A stretch of DNA of 64,000 nt from Sulfitobacter sp. (GCA_017854855.1 JAFMGZ010000008.1:1-64000), one strand, 5' to 3'; positions 8,157 to 17,480 are shown, counted from the stretch's first letter. The notes: generated by a model from the sequence alone, not told the origin. Numbers and translations: made by a program.

Positions 8157-9021
8157 TGTCACCTTTGCGGTCACCCAGTTTGCGGCAGATGCAGATACCG
8201 CACATAATCTAGATACTGCAGAAACATTGGTACGACAGGCCGCGACACAGGGTGCGCAGGTTATCTTGCTCCAAGAGCTTTTTGCTGGCCCCTATTTTTG
8301 CAAAACCCAAGACCCCGCCCATTTCGATCTGGCAGCGCCGCGCGACGGCCACCCAATGCTCGCCCGCTTTGCGGCCCTTGCCAAAGAGCTGGGCGTGGTC
8401 TTGCCAATCTCGTTCTTTGAGCGTGCAGGGCAAGCCTACTTCAATTCACTCGTCGTTATAGACGCGGATGGAACCGAACTGGGCCTCTACCGTAAATCGC
8501 ATATTCCCCAAGGGCCGGGGTATGAGGAGAAATTCTATTTCTCGAACGGGGATACTGGATTTCGAGTTTGGGAAACTTCTTTTGGTACCTTGGGCATCGG
8601 CATCTGTTGGGACCAATGGTTCCCCGAAGCGGCCCGTGCCATGGCGCTGATGGGAGCCGAAGTGCTGCTTTACCCCACCGCAATCGGATCGGAGCCTGAC
8701 AGACCCGGTTACGACAGCCAGCCGCATTGGGAGATGACAATGCGCGGGCATGCGGCCGCCAACATTATGCCGCTGATGGCGTCCAACCGCATCGGAGCAG
8801 AGGCGCAGAACAACCGCAACGTCACCTTCTACGGCACATCATTCATCGTCGGGGAAACAGGTCAGATCTTGGGACAGGCTACGCGCGAGCGTCAGGAAGT
8901 TATCACAGCCACGATTGATCTGGACCGCGCAGCAGAAGAGCGGCGCGCATGGGGACTTTTCCGCGATCGACGTGTGGATTTATACGGGGTGCTGGCAGGC
9001 CTGGACGGATCCAAATCCTGA
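8149..9021 (+). CDS. aguB: N-carbamoylputrescine amidase-like nitrilase-superfamily enzyme
   Basis: A 290-residue carbon-nitrogen hydrolase. The Glu-Lys-Cys triad is visible as E43 (LLQELF), K116 (LYRKSHIP) and C153 (GIGICWDQWFPE), and the segment KSHIPQGPGYEEKFYF is typical of N-carbamoylputrescine amidases, which release putrescine, CO2 and ammonia. The start is ATG 8149, inside the deacetylase stop (8-nt overlap); the upstream in-frame ATG at 8128 would extend far into that gene. No agmatine deiminase (aguA), the usual source of carbamoylputrescine, lies in the window, while two agmatinases do, so the in vivo substrate may differ. Function by family and neighbourhood, not proven. Confidence 0.82.
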   Translation: MRNVTFAVTQFAADADTAHNLDTAETLVRQAATQGAQVILLQELFAGPYFCKTQDPAHFDLAAPRDGHPMLARFAALAKELGVVLPISFFERAGQAYFNSLVVIDADGTELGLYRKSHIPQGPGYEEKFYFSNGDTGFRVWETSFGTLGIGICWDQWFPEAARAMALMGAEVLLYPTAIGSEPDRPGYDSQPHWEMTMRGHAAANIMPLMASNRIGAEAQNNRNVTFYGTSFIVGETGQILGQATRERQEVITATIDLDRAAEERRAWGLFRDRRVDLYGVLAGLDGSKS

Positions 9022-9023
9022 GG

Positions 9024-9053
9024 CTGGCGGAGCTGCGACAGCAGCCCCGCCAG
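9024..9053. terminator. Bidirectional terminator between aguB and potD
   Basis: A 13-bp stem with one mismatch (9024-9036 with 9041-9053) and a 4-nt loop sits in the 39-nt gap between two convergent genes. The downstream T-run is short (GTCGTTTTA). It probably serves both directions. Confidence 0.6.
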
Positions 9054-9060
9054 GGTCGTT

Positions 9061-10086
9061 TTACTTGAGCAATTCTGTCCATATCGCCGTGTAGAGATCA
9101 ACCGCTGACTGATCGCAGGTGGGCAGGAATTTGCCCGCTGCTGCGAATTCAGCCGGTGTTACGATCTCGGGCGCTGTCTTCATGTCCTCGGGCATGAACT
9201 CCTCTGATCCTGCGACACCATTCGCGTAACGCGCAAAGCTGGAGATCATCGCGGCGTTCTCGGGCTCAAGGATGAAGTTGATGAACTGATATGCCTCATC
9301 CACGTTCTTGGCATCGGCCAGAAGTGCGACGGAATCCATGAACAACGGATAGCCTTCCTTGGGGTAGCCATAAACCACATCGGGGTTATTGATCCGCGCA
9401 CGCATGGTTGAACCGTTCCAGTTTACCGACGCTGCATAATCACCCGAGGACAGTTTGTCCGTGGTACCATAGTCCATGGACAGCCACTTGGGCTTGGCTG
9501 CCATCAGACGGTCGCGCACGGTCTTGAGGATCGTGAGGTCTTCGGTACAAGCCTCGCCGCCTGCATTGAAAATTGCCATGTTCAGCACGTCGTTCATTTC
9601 AGGCACGATGTTGATCTTGCCAACCAGTTCCTCTGGCGGGTCCAAGAACAATTCAGAAGTGTTTGGATCGCCGCTATAGACTTTTGTGTTCACAGCGATA
9701 CCAACGGAGCCCCATTGCCAAGGCACAGAGTGCGCGCGCATCGGGTCCCATGGCACATCTTTCCATTCAGGCGCGATATTGGTGATGTTCGGGATTCTTG
9801 AATGGTCCAGCTCCGTCAGCAGGCCCTTGCGGACATAGACGGGGATATAGTTTGCCGATGGTACAACGAGATCAAAGCCTGACGCGCCTGCCTCGACTTT
9901 GGTGAGCGCGGTGGTGTTACTGTCGTAATCGGTAACGGTTACGGTGATACCAGTCTGTTCAGTAAACTTCTCCAGCAATTCCGGGCTTGTGTAATTTCCC
10001 CAGTTGAACAGGTTCAACTCGCCTTCGGCCATTGCGCCGAATGCGGTGCCAAACACTGCTGCAGTTGCAAGTAGATAGGTCTTCAT
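9061..10086 (-). CDS. Polyamine ABC transporter substrate-binding protein (PotD-like)
   Basis: A 341-residue periplasmic binding protein with a signal peptide ending in FGAMAEG (cleavage near 20). The mature start LNLFNWGNYTSPELLEKF carries the NW-Y pattern of the PotD/PotF family. The interior has SMDYGTTDKLSSGDYAASVNWNGS, in which acidic and aromatic residues form the polyamine site in PotD. ATG 10086 was chosen because the signal peptide begins there; the upstream in-frame ATG would add 21 charged residues. It is the last gene of a potABC-D operon. Family members bind putrescine, spermidine or related amines; which one is not readable here. Confidence 0.9.
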   Translation of the reverse strand: MKTYLLATAAVFGTAFGAMAEGELNLFNWGNYTSPELLEKFTEQTGITVTVTDYDSNTTALTKVEAGASGFDLVVPSANYIPVYVRKGLLTELDHSRIPNITNIAPEWKDVPWDPMRAHSVPWQWGSVGIAVNTKVYSGDPNTSELFLDPPEELVGKINIVPEMNDVLNMAIFNAGGEACTEDLTILKTVRDRLMAAKPKWLSMDYGTTDKLSSGDYAASVNWNGSTMRARINNPDVVYGYPKEGYPLFMDSVALLADAKNVDEAYQFINFILEPENAAMISSFARYANGVAGSEEFMPEDMKTAPEIVTPAEFAAAGKFLPTCDQSAVDLYTAIWTELLK

Positions 10087-10114
10087 AATGATACTCCCTT
10101 GGTGGTTACGCGGG

Positions 10115-10921
10115 CTATTCCCGCTTCTTGGTGACGAAAACGAACACAATCAGGATCAGCACAGTCAGCGCGAGAAGCGCGGTCGAGATGGCATTCACCT
10201 CAGGCGTCAGCGCACGGCGAAGCTGGCCCAGCATGTAGGTGGGTAGCGTATCTTGCCCTGCCGATTTTACAAATTCAGTAATGATCACATTGTCCAACGA
10301 GATGATGAACGCCAGCATCGCGCCTGCAATCACACCGGGCAGCAGCAGGGGCAGCGTGACATACCGAAACGTCTGCCACGGCGTTGCGTATAGATCAGCG
10401 GCGGCTGTCTCCATCGCGGTGTCCATACCTTCAAGGCGCGCCTTGATCGGCAGATAGGCGAAGGGGATGCAAAATGCGGAATGCGCGAGGATGAGATATC
10501 CCAGGCCGGTGTAGCCCGTTACGACCTTGACCGAGGAAAAGAAGATCAGCAGCGCAACGGCCGTCACAATCTCGGGCACCATAAGGGGCTGGTTCAGGAT
10601 GATGTAGATCACCGTCTGACCTTTGAACTTGCCGCGCCGCGTTGTGCCAAGGGCTGCCATCGTCGCCAATACGGTGGAGATTACCGAGGCCCAAACTGCG
10701 ATGATCAACGAGCGTGCCGCGGCGTCCTGCACCGCCTCGTTGTTAAAGGCCACGACGTACCATTGCAGCGAAAAACCACCCCATTGGTTCACCGAATTGC
10801 CGCCGTTGAAGGAATAGATCACCAATGTCGCGATGGGTGCATAGAGCAGGACAAAGGACAGGATCGCGATAAAAGTGAACCCCGGCAAGGTCGTGACATC
10901 AAATGCGCGCTGCTTAGCCAT
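10115..10921 (-). CDS. Polyamine ABC transporter permease (PotC-like)
   Basis: A 268-residue inner-membrane permease with six predicted helices. The coupling loop that docks on the ATPase is the EAA-like segment METAAADLYATPWQTFRYVTLP, about residues 167-188. Its N-terminal helix (FTFIAILSFVLLYAPIATLV) and the NNEAVQDAAARSLIIAV segment are usual for PotC. The start codon overlaps the end of the potB-like gene by 8 nt, and the binding-protein gene follows 28 nt after the stop. It would form the heterodimeric channel with the PotB-like subunit. Confidence 0.92.
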   Translation of the reverse strand: MAKQRAFDVTTLPGFTFIAILSFVLLYAPIATLVIYSFNGGNSVNQWGGFSLQWYVVAFNNEAVQDAAARSLIIAVWASVISTVLATMAALGTTRRGKFKGQTVIYIILNQPLMVPEIVTAVALLIFFSSVKVVTGYTGLGYLILAHSAFCIPFAYLPIKARLEGMDTAMETAAADLYATPWQTFRYVTLPLLLPGVIAGAMLAFIISLDNVIITEFVKSAGQDTLPTYMLGQLRRALTPEVNAISTALLALTVLILIVFVFVTKKRE

Positions 10922-11816
10922 GGGGATTGTCCCGTGACGACACGCGGGTATAGACCACCAGCGACACCAGAACGATCAGCAATAGCACAGTGGACAGCGC
11001 CGCCCCCAGGGGCCAGTTTTGCCCTTGACCGAATTGCAATTCAATAAAATTGCCGATCATCATGTTCTTGCCCCCGCCCAATAGGCGCGGCGTGACATAG
11101 GCACCGAGGCTAGGAATGAACACCAGAATGGACCCCGCGATGATCCCCGGTTTGATGATAGGAAGGATCACGCTGCGCAACACCTGCCAACGGCTGGCAT
11201 AGAGGTCATAGCCAGCCTCGATCAGGCGGAAATCAAATCGATCGATGGCGGCATATAGCGGCAACACCATCAGCGGCAGGTAGACATAGGCCATCCCGAT
11301 CAGCACAGCCGTATCCGTGTACATGATCTGGATCGGCTCCGAGATGAGGCCGATGTTCATCAACGCCGTGTTCAGGATGCCCTCGTTGCGCACCACCTCC
11401 ATGATCGCGAAGGTGCGGATCAGCAGGTTGGTCCAGAACGGAATGGTGATCAGGAACAGCCAAAATGCGCGGACCTTAGCGGGGCGGGTAGCGATGAACC
11501 ACGCCGTCGGCAGACCGAGGGCAAAGGTGATCAGCGTCGTAGCGACAGACAGTTTCACCGAGCGCCAGAATATCGACAGGTTTGCATCCGCAAGGCTGAC
11601 AGTCTGGTCAAAAATGTCCCTCTCAAACAGCACGCGGAACCAGCCGTCTCCGGACAATATCCAGCGCACGCCGGAATAATCGCCCTTTTCCAGCACTGAA
11701 TAGATCGCGACAATCAATAGCGGACCGCTGGCCGCGAAAACCAGCAAAATCAAAGCAGGTGTGGACAAAAGCCAGCCGTTGGCACCTTTAGTGCGTTGTC
11801 TGCGGCGCTGGCTCAT
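10914..11816 (-). CDS. Polyamine ABC transporter permease (PotB-like)
   Basis: A 300-residue permease with a basic N-terminus, a first helix near residues 16-40, a long periplasmic loop (about 45-80, GDGWFRVLFERDIFD), and the EAA-like coupling loop LIEAGYDLYASRWQVLRSVILP before the last two helices. It has the normal length and order for PotB. ATG overlaps the stop of the ATPase gene by 4 nt (ATGA) and its own end overlaps the potC-like gene by 8 nt, so translation is coupled along the operon. Confidence 0.92.
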   Translation of the reverse strand: MSQRRRQRTKGANGWLLSTPALILLVFAASGPLLIVAIYSVLEKGDYSGVRWILSGDGWFRVLFERDIFDQTVSLADANLSIFWRSVKLSVATTLITFALGLPTAWFIATRPAKVRAFWLFLITIPFWTNLLIRTFAIMEVVRNEGILNTALMNIGLISEPIQIMYTDTAVLIGMAYVYLPLMVLPLYAAIDRFDFRLIEAGYDLYASRWQVLRSVILPIIKPGIIAGSILVFIPSLGAYVTPRLLGGGKNMMIGNFIELQFGQGQNWPLGAALSTVLLLIVLVSLVVYTRVSSRDNPHG

Positions 11817-12877
11817 GATTTCAACACCTGAACCGCTGCGGCATCGATGCGGATCCCAACCACATCCCCTGCGCTACGCGCACCGGCTGAATTCGACTGT
11901 ACCCGTGCGACGATAAGGCTGCCGTCGCTTAAGCTCAGCTTATAATGCGTATCGGTGCCCATATAGGTCGTCTCGGTGATTGTGGCGGCAATGCCTGTGC
12001 CTTGAGGCTCAACGCTGACTTGCTCGGGTCGGATGGCAAGTGTCACCAACCCCTTGTGATCCCCCAGTGGCACATCCAGCAAGTCGCCCGTGCCGATGCG
12101 TACCTGTGCGTTGTCAACCTGACCATCAAGGAAGTTTGTCTCGCCGATAAAATCAGCCACAAAACGGTTCACGGGGTGTTCATATATCTCGTGTGGGGTG
12201 CCTACCTGCAAAAGCGCCCCTTGCGACATGACGCCGATGCGGTTCGACATTGTCAGCGCCTCTTCCTGATCGTGGGTCACAAAGATAAATGTAATCCCCG
12301 TCTCGGTCTGCAAACGCTTCAATTCGCTTTGCATTTCCTTGCGCAGTTTGAGGTCCAGCGCTGAGAGCGGCTCATCCAGAAGCAAAACCTCGGGCTCCGG
12401 TGCCAACGCACGTGCCAATGCGACACGTTGTTGTTGCCCGCCCGACAGTTGTGCAGGCAGGCGGTCGGCAAAGTCTTCCAGCTTGACCAAGGCCAGCACG
12501 CGCGCCACGGATTTTGCAATGTCTGCAGCAGGCTTGCCTAGCATTTTCAACCCAAAGCCCACGTTTTGCGCGACAGTCAGATGCGGAAACAGCGCATAGG
12601 ATTGGAATACGGTGTTCACGGGCCGCTCATTGGGCGGCGTGTAAGTGATATCGGTGCCCGACAAATGGATGCTGCCCGATGTCGGCGTCTCGAACCCCGC
12701 GATACAGCGCAAGAGCGTGGTCTTGCCACAGCCTGATGGGCCAAGAAGGGTGAAAAACTCGCCTTTTTCAATGGATATGGACACGTCCCCAAGCGCAATA
12801 ACAGCTTCGTTTCCGGTCCCGTAGATCTTGCCGATATTGCGCGCGTCAACTGCGATATTATTGTTCAATCCATGCAC
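11813..12877 (-). CDS. Polyamine ABC transporter ATPase (PotA-like)
   Basis: A 354-residue ATPase and first gene of the operon. Walker A is GPSGCGKT at 46-53, the ABC signature LSGGQQQR at 144-151, Walker B VLLLDEP at 164-170, and the switch His lies in FVTHDQEEAL. The last ~110 residues form a TOBE domain (VTLAIRPEQVSVE and after), as in PotA/FbpC-type subunits. The start at 12877 has a G-rich stretch (GGGGGTGC) directly upstream. The whole operon converges on genes for acetylpolyamine deacetylation and carbamoylputrescine hydrolysis. Confidence 0.92.
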   Translation of the reverse strand: MHGLNNNIAVDARNIGKIYGTGNEAVIALGDVSISIEKGEFFTLLGPSGCGKTTLLRCIAGFETPTSGSIHLSGTDITYTPPNERPVNTVFQSYALFPHLTVAQNVGFGLKMLGKPAADIAKSVARVLALVKLEDFADRLPAQLSGGQQQRVALARALAPEPEVLLLDEPLSALDLKLRKEMQSELKRLQTETGITFIFVTHDQEEALTMSNRIGVMSQGALLQVGTPHEIYEHPVNRFVADFIGETNFLDGQVDNAQVRIGTGDLLDVPLGDHKGLVTLAIRPEQVSVEPQGTGIAATITETTYMGTDTHYKLSLSDGSLIVARVQSNSAGARSAGDVVGIRIDAAAVQVLKS

Positions 12878-13250
12878 CCCCAGCCCTCAGCTTGCAACGC
12901 GGTTTTCGCTTATGCAAGATAATCCGTCAGCATCTTGGGCCTGCCCTGTGCCCCTGGCAACGCCTGCTCAAGTTCTACGCAAAGGGCCGGTGAATGCTGC
13001 GTCTTCTTGGACGGCCCAGCCCAATGTATGCCCAAGAGGCAATCGGGGATTGGGCGAAAAGCAGTTTCGCGCGACCTTTCAGACCTTCGTCTGATCGCAA
13101 TATTTGGCCAGCGGAATACGGCGCTGCCATTCTTTGCCCTAAGCCTTTAGGGTATTCATGGACGATGAAATTGTTGTTCTTGGGCAGAGGTTGAAATGAC
13201 GGGCATCCTATTTTCGCACTGCCATTGGGACTGATAGAAAAGGAGCTGAT
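12878..13250. other. Divergent intergenic region, potA / MaoC gene
   Basis: 373 nt hold the promoters of the pot operon (leftward) and the MaoC-like gene (rightward). Short frames exist on both strands but none has a ribosome-binding site plus family likeness. AAAGGAG at 13239-13245 is the ribosome-binding site of the MaoC gene. No operator or riboswitch was recognised. Confidence 0.5.
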
Positions 13251-13691
13251 ATGGAGCTGATCTTTTTTGACGAGATCGAAATTCCGTCGAGCGTTCAAGG
13301 GCCGAGTCAAACCATTGATCGGGAAGAAATGGTCGATTTTGCAAAGACTTGGGACCCACTGCCAATTCATCTAAATGAAGAATTTGCGCGTGAATATGGG
13401 GGGATTACGGCGTCTGGACCCTATCTTTTAGCTTTCCGTATCCGTCTGATCCATCGACTGGATCGCCAACCTGCCGTCATTGCCTCTTTTGGATACGACG
13501 AAGTCAGGTTCAAGACCCCCGCCCACGCTGGCGACAGGATTTCTCTCATTCTTGATTTCGAGAATAAGCGTTTATCATCCTCCAAGCCGGACAGAGGGAT
13601 CGTAACCTTACGCCAAACTCTGATCAACCAAGATGGTCAAGTTGTGCTGACCGTCCTGGACAACGTACTTGTTCGAAGGCGAAGCCCTTGA
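13251..13691 (+). CDS. MaoC-like hot-dog dehydratase family protein
   Basis: A 146-residue single hot-dog-fold protein. The hydratase-2 motif is recognisable as FAKTWDPLPIH, with the Asp (D35) and His (H40) that act as catalytic pair in R-specific enoyl-CoA hydratases, followed by the GGITASGPYLLA turn. Homologues hydrate enoyl-CoA or act in side-chain catabolism; the exact acyl substrate is not readable. The start is supported by AAAGGAG five nt upstream. It stands alone between the divergent pot operon and a convergent YHS gene. Confidence 0.8.
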   Translation: MELIFFDEIEIPSSVQGPSQTIDREEMVDFAKTWDPLPIHLNEEFAREYGGITASGPYLLAFRIRLIHRLDRQPAVIASFGYDEVRFKTPAHAGDRISLILDFENKRLSSSKPDRGIVTLRQTLINQDGQVVLTVLDNVLVRRRSP

Positions 13692-13855
13692 ATAGTCTGC
13701 CATTGTAAAAGGGGCTCATTCCGGCCTTGCGTCGGTTAGCAGAATTCACGGCGGAATGCGCCGTCAGGAACAGCCCGGACCTGTCATGCACGCGCCCACA
13801 AACGGCTTCTGCGCAGCAGGTCACGCCGCCAAAGATTATTCGATGTGCATCAAGG

Positions 13856-14305
13856 TCAGTTTAGGGCTTTCCAGTTTTGGTCAGCCTGATCAATTTTGGC
13901 ACCGGCATCTTTGTCAAATAAATCAATCGCCCGCTGCTCTCCTCCCAGGAAAAGATTGCCATCGACGATCACCCAATACTGGGGGTCTATCTCAGATTTG
14001 TGCCCCTTGACCGCCATAGCGCCTGCGCAAAAGCCACCAAAGCGCGGTGCATATTTCTCGGGGTTCTTTTCAAACATCGACTTGTGCTTGGCCGATGCAA
14101 ACTGCCAGGTCGCTTCTTGCCAAACTGACTGGAAATCCGGCACGCCTTGGACGGGGCGCGCCTCGGTGAAATATGCCACCGGGTCATAGCCTTCGATTGC
14201 AACGTTTTCGCTGTTGGTGTTAACCTGATCCGCCATTGCAGAAGACGAAAAAAGCACAACGGCGCAGGCGGCGGCGATCACAAAATGTCTGATAATCATT
14301 GGCAT
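13856..14305 (-). CDS. Periplasmic YHS-domain protein
   Basis: A 149-residue exported protein: signal peptide at 1-25 (HFVIAAACAVVLFSSSAMADQ), then a conserved module with VAIEGYDPVAYFTE, then WQFASAKHKSMFEKNPEKYAPRFGGFCA. The latter is the YHS-like pattern of F-S-…-F-x-x-P-x-Y-x-P-x-(F/Y)-G-G-(F/Y)-C. YHS modules accompany metal transporters and oxidoreductases, but free-standing periplasmic versions are of unknown role. AGGAG lies 10 nt before ATG 14305; an alternative ATG six nt downstream is also possible. The neighbour on the right is divergent and unrelated. Confidence 0.85.
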   Translation of the reverse strand: MPMIIRHFVIAAACAVVLFSSSAMADQVNTNSENVAIEGYDPVAYFTEARPVQGVPDFQSVWQEATWQFASAKHKSMFEKNPEKYAPRFGGFCAGAMAVKGHKSEIDPQYWVIVDGNLFLGGEQRAIDLFDKDAGAKIDQADQNWKALN

Positions 14306-14444
14306 GTTGTCAAATCTCCTGAAAAGCGAATGCTGTTGAAACGAAAACTTACCGGATTTTGCGTGTACCGCGAGAGTTATTTTGGCCGGTCATGATAAAG
14401 TGATGATGATTAGATGCGAAGCGTTATGAAAAAAGGCGACATGG

Positions 14445-16343
14445 ATGATTGACGAAAGGCCCGACCCCCCTGGACCTGGCAGTGCATCATCACGGCGACT
14501 GGCGGCAGTGCTGCATGCGGATGTTGTGGGTTTCAGCCGCCTCATGGCGAAGGATGAAGGGGGAACCCATGCAAGGCTGATGGCCCACCGGGACGTGCTC
14601 TACGCTGCGCTGCGTTTGCACAATGGCCGCGTCGTGGGTACCGCCGGAGACGCAGTTCTGGCTATTTTCGACAGTGTGGTTGATGCGCTGACCTCAGCGC
14701 TCATTATTCAGGAAAAGCTCAGCGAAGCGAATGCGGATCTACCGCAGGACGAGCGGCTCGAATTCCGCATCGGGTTGAATATCGGCGATATCATCCTGGA
14801 CGGCGATGACATATTCGGCAACGGCGTCAATGTTGCGGCGCGCACAGAGGCGCTGGCCGATCCAGGCGGCATAGCGGTGTCCGCCGCGTTCAAGGAACAG
14901 GTGGGCAACAGGGTGCAGGTCACCTTCCAGGATCGTGGCCTGCATGCGGTAAAGAACATCGACGTGCCGTTGCATGTTTTTGCCGTTTTCACCGAAGGGC
15001 ACGCACCGGACCGTCCCACACCAGTCAAGCTGCGCCGCCGGATCACGATGCCTGCGCTCATCGCCTTGGCGGTTTGCACGATCGCCGTGGCTGCATTTTT
15101 TATCAACATCGGCGGCAGCGGCGATCCGGCCGCACAAAAAGACAGCGATGCAGACGTCGCGACAGCCTTGCAAAAACCGGCCATCGTTGTTCTGCCCTTC
15201 AGCAGCCGTGACGCGGCCGAGGACAGCTATTTCGGGGATGGCGTAACCGAGGACGTTATTGGATCACTGGGCCGCTTTTCGGATCTCTTGGTTCTGTCCT
15301 GGAGTGCCGTGTCGCCCTACAAGGATCAGCCCGTGGAGGTGACGCAGCTCGCATCTGATCTTGGAGCCGATTATGTGGTCACCGGATCGATTCAGCGTGC
15401 AGATGACAAGATCCGGATTACTGTACAGCTCAGCGATGCCTCGACCGGGGTGCTGATCTGGTCCGAACGATACAATGAGCAGTTGACCGACCTGTTCGAA
15501 GTGCAGGATCGTCTTGTCCGGCAGGTTGTGGCGGCCCTGTCGGTGCGTGTCACACTGCACGAAGAAACCCGCGTCGCCTCTACGCCGACTGAGAGCCTTG
15601 GGGCTTATGATCTGGTGCTCAAGGGCCGTGACCTGCTCAGGCAGGTTGCCCGTGAGTCAAACCAAGCCGCGCGCGACATGTTTGAAAAAGCGCTGGCGGA
15701 GGACCCGGAATATGCCGACGCGCTTGTTGCATTGGCAAACACGCATATCAACGATTTGGCGTTCGGATGGACCTTTCGCCCTGAGTATTCGCTGGCAACA
15801 GCGGTGGAGCTGGCAAACCAAGCCATAAAGCTCGACCTTTTCAATTCGGGTGCTTTTGCACTGCTGGCCTCAACTCAGAAGTATGCCGGCAATCTTTCAG
15901 AGGCGGAACGGTCGATCGACCGTTCATTGGAACTCAATCCCAACGACGCCATGAGCCATGCGGAGCGGTGCAGTATTCTGATTTTTTCCGGTCGCCCAGC
16001 GGACGCTTTGAAAGCATCAGACCTTGCATTGAGAATTGATCCCTATCCGCGCGGAGACCAATTGAATTGCCCAATCGGGGCGAACCTGATGCTGGAGCAA
16101 TATGAGGCCGCGTTGGACGTCTTCGACAAGTTCCCCGACCGCACAAGCGAAGAGCCGGCCAGCCTGATTTTTCGCGCCGGGGCGCATGCAATGTTGGGAC
16201 AGACCGAGCAGGCGGAAAAATTCAAGGCCAAGGCGCTGGCCCGCTACCCTTTCGTCAGGGCACAGAGCATGGCGCAAATCGTCGGGGGTGAAGAATACCA
16301 GCAGAATGTTTTGAAAGCACTGCAAAGGGCCGGATTCGAATAG
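14445..16343 (+). CDS. Class III adenylate/guanylate cyclase with TolB-like and TPR regions
   Basis: A 632-residue protein in three parts. Residues 20-185 are a class III nucleotide cyclase catalytic domain: metal Asp residues D26 (LHADVVGFSR) and D69 (GTAGDAVLAIF), then FGNGVNVAARTEALADPGG. Residues ~199-221 are one membrane helix. From ~245 a periplasmic part starts with a TolB-N/FlgO-like segment (IVVLPFSS, DGVTEDVIGSLG, ADYVVTGSIQR, IWSERYNEQLTDLF). TPR-type helical repeats fill ~395-620. This architecture is common in Rhizobiales and Rhodobacterales and is thought to link envelope signals to cAMP. AAAAGG lies 8 nt before the start. Confidence 0.88.
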   Translation: MIDERPDPPGPGSASSRRLAAVLHADVVGFSRLMAKDEGGTHARLMAHRDVLYAALRLHNGRVVGTAGDAVLAIFDSVVDALTSALIIQEKLSEANADLPQDERLEFRIGLNIGDIILDGDDIFGNGVNVAARTEALADPGGIAVSAAFKEQVGNRVQVTFQDRGLHAVKNIDVPLHVFAVFTEGHAPDRPTPVKLRRRITMPALIALAVCTIAVAAFFINIGGSGDPAAQKDSDADVATALQKPAIVVLPFSSRDAAEDSYFGDGVTEDVIGSLGRFSDLLVLSWSAVSPYKDQPVEVTQLASDLGADYVVTGSIQRADDKIRITVQLSDASTGVLIWSERYNEQLTDLFEVQDRLVRQVVAALSVRVTLHEETRVASTPTESLGAYDLVLKGRDLLRQVARESNQAARDMFEKALAEDPEYADALVALANTHINDLAFGWTFRPEYSLATAVELANQAIKLDLFNSGAFALLASTQKYAGNLSEAERSIDRSLELNPNDAMSHAERCSILIFSGRPADALKASDLALRIDPYPRGDQLNCPIGANLMLEQYEAALDVFDKFPDRTSEEPASLIFRAGAHAMLGQTEQAEKFKAKALARYPFVRAQSMAQIVGGEEYQQNVLKALQRAGFE

Positions 16344-16408
16344 CGGACCGGCCCGCAAGAACCCCTGCGCCCTTGAACCGCCCGACAAAGCTGGTCAGTC
16401 TGTAATCC

Positions 16409-17374
16409 ATGAACCCACTTGCCCCCCTGCACCTGTCCTCCGATCATCTGCATGTCAGTATTCTGCCGCGCGGGGCCACCCTTGCTGCGGTGCGCTTTGG
16501 ACAAGATCAGCGGAACCTTGTGATCGGCTTTGCTGACACGCAGGACCATCTTGCCGTCCCGATTTATGCCGGTGCCTTGGTCGGCCCCATCGCAAACCGC
16601 ATCAAGGACGGACTTGTTGATCTGGGCGGCACCCGCCATCAGATGGCACGCAATGAGGGCGGCCGCACCGCTCTGCATTCCGGCCCAGACGGATTACATG
16701 CGCAGGACTGGGATATTCTCGCCCATGCGCATGATCACCTTGACCTTGCGATCACCCTCAAGGATGGCGATCAAGGGTTGCCGGGGCGCAGACAGATCAC
16801 GGCCACCTACCGGCTGAAAGGCGATTGCCTGACCCTGGACCTGAGTGCCACAACAGACCGGCCCACCCCGATGAACATTGCCGCACATCCCTATTGGCGG
16901 CTGGATGAACACCCCGATATTTCCGGCCAAAAATTGCAGGTGATGGCCACGCACTACCTCCCAACCGATGCAGACAACCTGCCCACAGGACAGGTTGCGC
17001 CGGTTGCCAATACAGGCTTTGATTTCACGACGCCGCGTCTGGTGCCGCTGACACCCGCACTGGATGTGAACTTCTGCCTGGCCACAGTGGACAGACCGAC
17101 ACCGCTCAGGTCTGCGCAGCTTACGGGTCAGGACGGCACGAGGCTGGTAATCGCCACCACCGCGCCAGGGCTGCAGGTCTACAACGGGGCCTTCATCCCG
17201 GCGCTGAACGGGTGCCGCGACGACGGCGGTGACCTTGGCCCATATGCAGCCATTGCGCTTGAGCCGCAGGGCTGGCCCAATGCACCGCATCACCCCGGCT
17301 TCCCACAGATCACCCTCTATCCCGGCCAGATCTGGCGGCAAATCACCACATACCGCCTTACGCCGGCACTGTAA
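16409..17374 (+). CDS. Aldose 1-epimerase family protein (galactose-mutarotase-like)
   Basis: A 321-residue beta-sandwich sugar epimerase-type protein. Landmarks of the GalM fold are the N-terminal ILPRGATLAAVRF strand, GALVGPIANRI, the His of AAHPYWRLD, the aspartate of LDVNFCLA, and the C-terminal EPQGWPNAPHHPGF, whose acidic residue matches the catalytic Glu. It interconverts alpha and beta anomers of an aldose; the natural sugar is unknown. Stand-alone gene. Confidence 0.88.
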   Translation: MNPLAPLHLSSDHLHVSILPRGATLAAVRFGQDQRNLVIGFADTQDHLAVPIYAGALVGPIANRIKDGLVDLGGTRHQMARNEGGRTALHSGPDGLHAQDWDILAHAHDHLDLAITLKDGDQGLPGRRQITATYRLKGDCLTLDLSATTDRPTPMNIAAHPYWRLDEHPDISGQKLQVMATHYLPTDADNLPTGQVAPVANTGFDFTTPRLVPLTPALDVNFCLATVDRPTPLRSAQLTGQDGTRLVIATTAPGLQVYNGAFIPALNGCRDDGGDLGPYAAIALEPQGWPNAPHHPGFPQITLYPGQIWRQITTYRLTPAL

Positions 17375-17480
17375 TACCCTTGCATTGCCCCATTTGCGCC
17401 CTTGGAATGCCCCCCTGCCGGCGCAGGCTTTTGTGATCGGCCAGCCCCAAACCCTGTCTGGCCCCCACAAGGAGCAGAAC

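Noticed and set aside
12878-13250. Short ORFs on both strands upstream of potA
   Set aside because: No ribosome-binding site and no recognisable family; the region is better explained as a divergent promoter.
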